This document shows positions 7,446 through 12,977 of a stretch of DNA of 12,977 nt, piece by piece; within the stretch, counting starts at the first letter, position 1, and the number at the start of each line of letters is the position of its first letter. Made by a program: the position numbers and the translations under genes. A model generated the notes under the pieces. It did no database searches. It had not been told where the DNA came from and saw nothing but the letters and a program-made list of their open reading frames with translations. The stretch lies in the NCBI GenBank assembly GCA_002284615.2, contig MU069463.1:33778-46754 (forward strand). Reading direction: 5' to 3'. This DNA is from Dunaliella salina (lineage: Eukaryota > Chlorophyta > Chlorophyceae > Chlamydomonadales > Dunaliellaceae).

Positions 7446-7788
7446 AAATCACTAGCATCCACACTTAGGGACCATGCCATTCAAAGATTTAACACTCTCT
7501 TTAACACAAGACACGTTCTTTGCTTTCAGGGGGCGTCTGGGAGGAGATTTGCTGGGTGCACGGCGGCGGAGGACGGGAGGAGAGTTTGGGCGACCAGAGG
7601 CATGGCGAGCAACCCTCTAGATCCCCATTAGATCTGTTTCTGGCTCTCTCCTAGGCTAGCTGTGTCTAGTGTAGGTTTTGAGGGCCTTCTGGTGAGGCCA
7701 TTGCTACCTTGTTAGCCTGCTAGCTTGTTAGTTAGTGACCTTCCCTTAATGCACACGGCCTCTGGCTTGCGTTGCTATTTTTTTTCTG
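7446..7788 (+). repeat. Dispersed repeat B, copy 3
   Basis: The plus-strand frame reads SLASTLRDHAIQRFNTLFNTRHVLCFQG... to ASNPLDPH-stop (TAG at 7629-7631). The 3' region with CTAGGCTAG, CTGGTGAGGCC and TTAATGCACACGGCC comes next, then a short T-rich tail near 7776-7786. One codon is missing relative to copies 1 and 2 (GCG-GCG-GAG against GCG-GCT-GAG context), so the indel keeps frame. Substitutions against copy 1 include at least ten synonymous third-position changes over about 55 codons. Confidence 0.85.
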
Positions 7789-7924
7789 GCTCTCTCCTAG
7801 GCTAGCTGTGTCTAGTGTAGGTTGTGAGGGCTTTCTGGTGAGGCCTCTAGCTCTCCAGTGAAAGGACTTTCCCTTAATGCAAGCAGCCTTTGGCTTGCAT
7901 AGACTCAAATTCTTTTCCTTGTAG
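7783..7924 (+). repeat. Second B 3' end joined to copy 3
   Basis: Bases 7783-7845 repeat 7637-7699 (63 bases, two mismatches, offset 146) starting exactly at the tail of copy 3. The unit continues to GGCTTGCATAGACTC and a TTCTTTTCCTTGTAG tail. Within it, 7838-7924 is an 87-nt GTGAGG...TAG interval, close in size and layout to 4662-4750. Confidence 0.85.
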
Positions 7925-8208
7925 AAAATAACATAGTTGCAGACACCACAGACTTCAGTGCGATGTCAAGTGGGTAAAAGCCGAGCAGGCAAATGGAGTC
8001 CAGAGGCGAAAGGTTCATGCAAAACTCGGCTACAAAAGAATTTGATGCAACAAATACGCCACAATCATGACAGATTTAAAGGCCAAGGCCAACCTACTTG
8101 TGCCACCACCAACACAACATGGGAAAAAAAGAGCAGGGTGCTGTTGCTCAACGTGCTATGCAGCATGCTTACAGCCACCATGACCTTGATAACCCCCTGA
8201 CTTCTGAC

Positions 8209-8210
<2 letters not shown>
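7925..8210. other. No supported gene
   Basis: This is unique sequence leading into the CA repeat. An 87-codon frame (7937-8200) lacks recognisable features. Confidence 0.4.

Positions 8211-8275
<65 letters not shown>
8211..8275. repeat. (CA)32.5 microsatellite
   Basis: 65 bases of uninterrupted CA repeat, ending CACAC before GAACTG. The open frames through it encode alternating Thr-His or Cys-Val and are artefacts. Confidence 0.99.
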
Positions 8276-8277
<2 letters not shown>

Positions 8278-8690
8278 ACTGAACCCCGTTGCAAAAGCAC
8301 CGACAGCCACTAAACTGAAAACCTGAAGTAAAGGCTGCCCGGTAGGAAGGCTTTCAGACAGTGAGTCAACAGCCAGGACACAAGCTTAGAAGCCATCTCT
8401 TGAGAGCAGTAAGCCCCTTCTTCCCAGGTGAGACACTCTCAGAAAGAAAGAAGGAAAGATATACACTTGTCTTTCGGCCACGTGCATTTGGAAAGGATCA
8501 AAACCAACGGTCCCCATCAAAGGGCCCAACAAAAACGCCCAACCTGACCCTTCGGATTTGAACCCAGAACTCCTCCAAGGCCCCTGACGCAAGCGCCAAG
8601 GTATGTATGGCCCCATACACAAACAACCGAAGATCACTCTTAGCTCCCCCTTTTCTGCCCCCATAAAACAGCTGTTGCCTAGCTGACAGA
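8276..8690. other. No gene; possible tRNA-related retroposon on the minus strand
   Basis: On the minus strand GGGTTCAAATCC (8565-8554) matches a pol III B-box consensus. Upstream TTGCGTCAGGGG (about 8593-8582) is a weak A-box candidate. About 90 bases downstream is a CTTTCCTTCTTTCTTTCT tail (about 8458-8441). The T-arm stem does not pair well and the box spacing is short, so it is not a functional tRNA. A SINE is possible. Confidence 0.25.
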
Positions 8691-8966
8691 GACCTCTGCA
8701 GCGTGCCCCACTCTGCTGGACACTTGAGGCTGAGGTTACAAGGCTAGCAGAACGAAGGCTCTAGAAATAAGGCCATTAAGGTGGCCTGGTGGACTGGGGC
8801 CTCTGGAGCATGCCTCCCTGCTTAGACATTCAAAAGGCCACTGAGGCACTGATGTGTCTCAGTAGCCAAGACACTTGAAAAAGCTACCAGGGCACGTGAG
8901 AGGCTAATATGGTGGCCTGGTGGACTGGGGCCTCTGGAGCATGCCTCCCTGCTGAGACACTTGAGG
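8691..8966. repeat. Degenerate tandem repeat with 43-bp identical blocks
   Basis: GGTGGCCTGGTGGACTGGGG... is identical over 43 bases at 8780-8822 and 8911-8953 (offset 131). A third, weaker unit lies at 8691-8729 (CCTCTGCAGCGTGCCCCACTCTGCTGGACACTTGAGG). Each unit ends near a GACACTTGA or GACATTCAA motif. Confidence 0.85.
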
Positions 8967-9011
8967 AGATGCGCGCAAGGTGGCCTCCAAGCGCTCAATC
9001 TGGGCGGGAGT

Positions 9012-9950
9012 CAGGTTTTGCAACGTGTTGAGCACGCGCTGGTGGTCCTGCGGGTATGGGCAGCAGATGTTTCACAGCGTGTCACGCCAGAAGTGATGCA
9101 GTGCGTTGAGCATGTGCTGGTAGTCGTGTGGGTATGAGCAGGAGAGATTGTGTAGGTGTGTTGAGACAGAGGTCTTGCAATGTGTAGACCATGCGCTGGT
9201 GGTCTTGTGGGATGGAGCAGAAGTGATCCACTGCAGGCGTGTCGAGACAGGGGGTCTTGCAGTGGGTTGAGCACATTCTGGTGGTTGTGTGGGTTTGAGC
9301 AGAAGTGATTTTGCAAGCGTTTGTGACAGAGGTTTTGCAGTGTATCGACCATGCGCGGGTGGTCGTGTGGGTATGAGCAGCTGTGATTTTGCAGGCGTGT
9401 TGAGACAGAGGCTTTGCAGTGTGTTGAGCACTTGCTGGTGGACGCGTGCGTGTGAGCAGGAGAGATTTCCTAGGCGCGATGAGTCAGAGGTTTGGCAATG
9501 TGATGAGCATGTGCTGGTGGACGTGTAGGTGTGAGCAGGAGAGATTTTTTAGGTGTGTTGAGTCAAGAGGTTTTGCAGTGTTCTGAGTACGTGCTGGTGG
9601 TAGTGGGGGTATGAGCAGCAGTGATTTTGCAGGCATATTCGGGCATAAGTGTTGAGGTGTGTTATTGTTTTGCAGCATGTTGAACAGGCGCTGGGAGTCA
9701 AGTGGGTATGAGCAGAAAAGATTTCGCAGTGTGTTGGGCCAGAGGTTTTGGGGTGTGTTGAGCAAGCGCTGGTGGTCCGCGTGTATGACCACACTGTGTG
9801 TCAGGTTTCGCAATGTGCTGTGCTTCTGTGGCGTGCCGAGTCAGAGCTTGTGCAGTGTGTTTTGACTTTGCAGCATGTTGGGGCTTAGCTGCTTGTTGGG
9901 TTTTTGCAGCGTATTGAGCATGCGCTAGTGGTCTTGTGAAGCACAGAGCA
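9012..9950. repeat. ~78-bp minisatellite, about 11 degenerate units
   Basis: The anchor GCGCTGGTGGTCGTGTGGGTATGAGCAG recurs with variation at about 9038, 9115, 9193, 9280, 9353, 9431, 9509, 9591, 9689, 9768 and 9926. Most spacings are 73-87, with 77-79 commonest. Each unit also carries TTTTGCAGGCGTGTTGAGACAGAGG and TTTGCAGTGTGTTGAGCA. Because 78 is 26 codons, minus-strand frames of up to 119 codons stay open and show a ~26-residue periodic peptide. Indels break the frame repeatedly, so a protein is unlikely. Confidence 0.92.
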
Positions 9951-10028
9951 AAATGAGCCGAAGAGTGAGTGGCGCGGTGTGAGTCGTGTGAGGACAATGG
10001 AGAGCGTGGAAGAAAATGGGGTGGAGGC

Positions 10029-10130
10029 GGTCCTTTATGTGAGCGCCTAATGGAGTGGGTGAGAGGTGGTCCTCTGTGCGAGCGCTCAGTAGGGTTATGC
10101 TGGGACAGGCAGCCCTGCATGTGAGCGCCT
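10029..10130. repeat. 39-43-bp minirepeat, three units
   Basis: GGTCCTTTATGTGAGCGCC (10029-10047), GGTCCTCTGTGCGAGCGCT (10068-10086) and AGCCCTGCATGTGAGCGCC (10111-10129) are diverged copies spaced 39 and 43 bases. Confidence 0.8.
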
Positions 10131-10375
10131 GGTACAGGGCACATACGCGCTGCCAAGTCAGGTGAAATTTATTCTTGAGGATGCCATGCAGGGTCCATGG
10201 TCAGCCGTGACCAGTGGTAATCCGCTCCTGAGGTGTAGCATGGTGTGGCAGCGCATGATCAGGGTCCCTTCAGGAATTCTGGGATGGCTCAGTGTGTACT
10301 CAGGCTCCTCAGTGAGCAGGCATTTGTAGGAGGGAGGGTGTATGCTGTGGAGGTCCCTCTTACATGAGCCTAAGG
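10131..10375. other. Transition between repeat arrays
   Basis: No gene is visible. A short TGGTCA-GCCG-TGACCA palindrome lies near 10198-10213. Composition resembles the neighbouring arrays, but no clear unit could be aligned. Confidence 0.35.
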
Positions 10376-11095
10376 GTCAGAGGTGTTTAGGTGGCCCTGC
10401 GAAAAGAATGAGCAGGAGGGGATGGATGACATCATGGTGGTCTTGCAGGCATGGACTAAGTATTAAATGGTGTTGGCTTGGCGCAGAATGCACAAGCACA
10501 AGAGCAACAAATGCTGCGATATTCATGCGCTTGTGAGCTCAGGAGTTAAAGGTGTCCAAGTCATCCTTCAGGGTGAACGAGCAGAGGGGATGAGTGATGT
10601 CATGGCGGTCTTGCACGCATAGGTTACAAGGTTTCAGGTTCACATGAAAGGAGCCACTCAGCCAAAACGCATGACTACTGGGCATAGGTTACAAGGTTAC
10701 AAGTAAAAAGGGAGGCCTCCAGTCAAACCAACTGACTGCTAGCCATGGTGGTCTTGCGGGCATAGACAAAGAAGTAAACGACGTTTGACTTGGTGCAGCG
10801 TGCACAAGCACAAGAGTAACAGGTGCTGTGGTGCACATGGGGGTGCCAGATTAAGGGTAAGAGACGTCCAGGTGGTCCTTTGGGGTGAATGACTTGAGGG
10901 GATGAATGATATCGTTGTGGTCTTGCATGCGTGAAGGAGCAGATGCTGCTGAAATTGTGCTTTGTGCACAAGCACAAGAGCAACAGATGCTGCATGGGTA
11001 AACCCATGCAGGTGTGAGCTCAGGAGTTGAAGATGTTCAGGTGGTCCTTTGGGGTGAACAATGAGCAGAGGGTGTGATTTTGACCATGGGATGTT
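10376..11095. repeat. ~145-170-bp tandem repeat array, left part
   Basis: Two anchors recur in order. GGTGGTCTTGC is at about 10436, 10604, 10747 and 10916. GCACAAGCACAAGAGCAACA is at about 10490, 10802 and 10966. Two other shared blocks are GTGAGCTCAGGAGTT and CAGGTGGTCCTTTGGGGTGAA...GAGGGGATGA. Units vary by internal deletion, so spacing is uneven. The array stops near 11095 and resumes at 11905. Confidence 0.85.
10617..10740. repeat. 65-bp local duplication inside the array
   Basis: GCATAGGTTACAAGGTT occurs at 10617-10633 and 10682-10698. Each is followed by a related block (CACTCAGCCAAAAC..ATGACTACT and CCTCCAGTCAAACC..CTGACTGCT). Confidence 0.7.
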
Positions 11096-11220
11096 GGATT
11101 AATTGCCTCACTCATATCAAATCCTTCAATTTACCATCAAATGTGAACTTCAAATTAAACGACCTCATTTGGCCGGGCTGTAAGTATACTCAGGGATGGG
11201 TAATACGTGAAACACATATG

Positions 11221-11262
11221 TACGCGTACGGCTCAAGTCGGCAAAAATACCCGTACGGCTCA
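11221..11262. promoter_or_regulatory. Left subterminal repeats of the hAT-like element
   Basis: TACGCGTACGG (11221-11231) and the doublet CGTACGGCTCA (about 11226-11236 and 11252-11262) lie 30-70 bases inside the left end. hAT transposases are known to bind repeated subterminal motifs. That role here is inferred. Confidence 0.5.
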
Positions 11263-11790
11263 GATGGCTGTTCTGCAGACGTGAGAAGTACGTGGGTGGG
11301 CCAGGGGCATGCGGGCCCGCCCGGACACCTCAGAACCCATTGCTGTCCGCTTCCTTAGGATTTTAAGACATAACTAAAGATATTCACTGGAAGTCGGCTT
11401 CAACTCAGCCTTCACTGGTCTGTTTGCCAGCTCTACTCTACAGCCTCTTCCTCTTCACTCCAGTCCCCCCCACTGCTGGACCCCTCTTCCTGCAGCTGCT
11501 GCTCCTGCTCCTCTTACGGCACAGGCACCCAGGGCTGAGCCTCCCCTCCCTGCTCCAGCTGCCGCATGCGCTTGAGCAAGCGCAATTGCCAACTTGCAAG
11601 TTGCAGTAGAGCCACACCAAGTCAGTGGCACAGCTTGTATCCTAGCTTCTTCCCTTTCCCTTCTTCAGGAGAGAACTCAATGTGTGATGAGGGGAGGGGG
11701 GAGAGAGCTTGCATGGGAGGTGGTTGGGGGGTGGTTGGGACCCCCCCTGAGGGTCCCTCCCTGCCAAACCCCTCCCTCCCAAAAATGGCA

Positions 11791-11847
11791 CGTAAAATAC
11801 GCGTTCGTACGCGTCATACGCGTATTTTACGCGTACGTACGCGTACG
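11791..11847. promoter_or_regulatory. Right subterminal TACGCGT cluster of the hAT-like element
   Basis: TACGCGT occurs five times (starts 11798, 11808, 11817, 11828, 11838). An inverted pair CGTAAAATACGCG (11791-11803) and CGCGTATTTTACG (11819-11831) lies within it. The cluster is 35-90 bases inside the right end. It probably represents transposase-binding sites, but it could also fold into a hairpin. Confidence 0.55.
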
Positions 11848-11904
11848 GCACCTCTCCAACCCGCGTATTACCCATCCCTGAGTATACTTTACTTTCACTG
11901 CTAC

Positions 11905-12045
11905 GTTAGTGAGGTGATATCAAAGTGGTGGTCTTGCTGGTATGGACGAAGAAGCACATGTCATTGACTAGGTGCCCTGTGCACGAGCACAAGAACAACA
12001 GGTGCTGTGGTGTGCATGCACGCATGCGCAGAAGAGCGAGGGGTG
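11905..12045. repeat. ~145-170-bp tandem repeat, continuation right of the hAT element
   Basis: GATATCAAAGTGGTGGTCTTGCTGG and GCACGAGCACAAGAACAACAGGTGCTGTGGTG match the anchors of the 10376-11095 array. The stretches 11096-11182 and 11889-11904 are unrelated unique sequence, so more than the hAT element alone separates the two parts. Confidence 0.75.
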
Positions 12046-12086
12046 TTGAAGGGGATGTGCTGCATGCATAAGCAGAGGAGCAGCCT

Positions 12087-12180
12087 CACGTCATGAGATG
12101 AACTGCACATCATGAGATTGACGTCATGTCATGAGACGTACTGCACATCATGAGATTGATGGCATGGCACGAGATTTTGC
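12087..12180. repeat. 38-bp tandem repeat
   Basis: ACTGCACATCATGAGATTGA is exact at 12102-12121 and 12140-12159 (offset 38). Partial units lie on both sides (CACGTCATGAGATGA; GGCATGGCACGAGATT). Units contain the TCATGA palindrome. Confidence 0.8.
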
Positions 12181-12189
12181 TGGCTAAAT

Positions 12190-12332
12190 CTTGCTGCTCC
12201 TGGAAAGGGCAAACGCTCCTCAGAGTGCTGTGACAGCAGATAGTGCTGCTGCCTCAATCATGTTGCTCTCGGGGAGAGTAGATGCTCCTCAGAGTGCTGT
12301 GACACAAGATTGTGCTGCCCAAATCATGCTGA
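12190..12332. repeat. 69-bp tandem duplication
   Basis: GCTCCTCAGAGTGCTGTGACA recurs at 12215 and 12284, each preceded by TTGCTG/TTGCTC and a G-rich block. The right unit runs into the 171-176-bp repeat through ACACAAGATTGTGCTGCC-AAATCATGCT. That sequence also ends the later units. Confidence 0.75.
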
Positions 12333-12805
12333 GAAGTGCATGCCAAAGGGAGGTGCGTTTTTCCTGACTGCTGCATCCATCTGTACTCACTCACCACTCA
12401 GCAGGGTATGTGACCTTCACTTCAAAACTGCACTCATTCTGAGCCCACATGCAACCTTATGTGCTATGACACAAGATTGAGCAGCTTAAATCATGCTGCT
12501 GCTCCAGAGAAGTGCATGCCAAAGGGAGGTGCGTTTTGCCTGACTGCTGCCTCCATCTGTACTCACTCACCACTCAGCAGGGTATTGCCCTTCATTCCAA
12601 AACTGCACTCACTCCGAGCCCACGTGCAATCTTATGTGCTATGACACAAGATTGTCTGCCTAAATCATGCTGCTCCTGGGAAGTGCATGCCAAAGAGAGG
12701 TGCGTTTTTCCTGACTGCTGCCTCCATCTGTACTCACTCACCACTCAGCAGGGTATGTGCCCTTCATTCCAAAACTGCACTCACTCCAAGCCCTCGTGCA
12801 ACCCC
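12333..12805. repeat. 171-176-bp satellite-like repeat, about 2.7 units
   Basis: Units start at GAAGTGCATGCCAAAG (12333, 12509, 12680). They contain GGTGCGTTTT-CCTGACTGCTGC-TCCATCTGTACTCACTCACCACTCAGCAGGGTAT, then AAAACTGCACTCA-TC, GCCCACRTGCAA, and ATGTGCTATGACACAAGATTG. Differences are scattered single bases, indicating high similarity. The third unit is cut short after TCGTGCAACCC near 12800. A 133-codon frame (12512-12913) is open only because 171 is a multiple of three. Confidence 0.95.
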
Positions 12806-12977
12806 CCCCACCTCCCAGGAGCACACCCTCCTCTCGAGTCCCACCCCTTCTCGCTGCTTACAACTGAGCAACCAAGCAGTCTGGCTAAAGGTAAAACCCC
12901 TTATGCAATGTGAAGTTAAATACAGAATCCTTGCTCCTAACCCGCCCTTGAATCTACCGATGGAGGTGTGCCCCCCC
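12806..12977. other. No feature recognised
   Basis: C-rich sequence with runs of seven or eight C. No gene or shared repeat was found. Confidence 0.4.

Larger units (their letters stand above)
11183..11888. mobile_element. Non-autonomous hAT-like transposon with 8-bp TSD
   Basis: The element is 690 bases (11191-11880). It begins CAGGGATGGGTAATACG and ends with the exact reverse complement, a 17-bp perfect terminal inverted repeat. It is flanked on both sides by AGTATACT (11183-11190 and 11881-11888), an 8-bp target duplication. A TIR starting CAGGG plus an 8-bp duplication is the hAT-superfamily signature. The interior has C/T-rich and G-rich stretches and no transposase-like frame, so movement would need an enzyme supplied from elsewhere. 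Intact ends and identical duplications suggest fairly recent insertion. The duplication is itself a palindrome, so alone it cannot show orientation. Confidence 0.88.

Noticed and set aside
8065..8313. Open frames on both strands through the CA repeat
   Set aside because: They encode only alternating dipeptides from the microsatellite.
8554..8600. A tRNA gene on the minus strand
   Set aside because: The B-box matches, but the T-stem has mismatches, the A-to-B spacing is too short and no cloverleaf could be drawn.
9012..9950. Regular spacing suggestive of a CRISPR-like array
   Set aside because: The whole ~78-bp unit is repeated with drift. There are no unique spacers between short exact repeats and no cas genes.
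9698..10156. 152-codon minus-strand frame
   Set aside because: It lies in degenerate minisatellite sequence, with low-complexity His/Ser/Pro composition and overlapping alternative frames.
12512..12913. 133-codon plus-strand frame
   Set aside because: It is built from tandem 171-bp units, whose length is a multiple of three. There is no independent sign of coding.

Overview
This window reads as repeat-dominated, gene-poor nuclear DNA of a eukaryote. A plant or alga is my best guess, but the sequence does not settle it. The evidence is long simple repeats (AAAGG and CA), several minisatellite or satellite arrays, dispersed retroposon-like repeats in both orientations, a non-autonomous hAT-type DNA transposon with intact ends, and a decayed LTR-retrotransposon fragment. 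I see no intact host gene, rRNA, tRNA, CRISPR array or prokaryote-style operon. Almost all long open frames are short, overlap each other on both strands, or run through tandem repeats whose period is a multiple of three.

Layout. 1-125 is an (AAAGG)n microsatellite cut by the window edge. 126-1139 holds one copy of dispersed repeat A, a perfect 16-bp hairpin, and a diverged relative of dispersed repeat B. 1140-3440 is mostly unassigned, with a clear minus-strand B copy at 2085-2395. 3446-3930 has two more A copies in opposite orientations, with a SINE-sized element C between them flanked by a 13-bp direct repeat. 4454-4770 has a short open frame running into a truncated B copy that looks like an 89-nt intron. 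4957-5148 is a second C copy. 5173-6211 (minus strand) is a broken gag/aspartic-protease segment of an LTR retrotransposon. 6655-7924 holds two more B copies in opposite orientations, the second with a duplicated 3' end.

From 8211 the region is mainly tandem repeats: (CA)32.5, a 43-bp exact direct repeat within a degenerate array (8691-8966), a ~78-bp minisatellite (about 9012-9950), 39-43-bp repeats (10029-10130), and a ~145-170-bp array (10376-11095). That last array is separated from its continuation (11905-12045) by a 690-bp hAT-like element with an 8-bp target duplication. The right end holds 38-bp, 69-bp and 171-176-bp repeats.

The most interesting system is family B. Its copies share a short reading frame ending in ASNPxDPH-stop or a close variant, followed by a ~200-nt 3' region and a pyrimidine tail. 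In the frame, many differences between copies are synonymous. The 3' region starts with a GTGAGG donor-like site and in two copies ends in a pyrimidine tract plus AG, so some insertions are intron-shaped. All family assignments come from reading the sequence alone; no database or alignment program was used.
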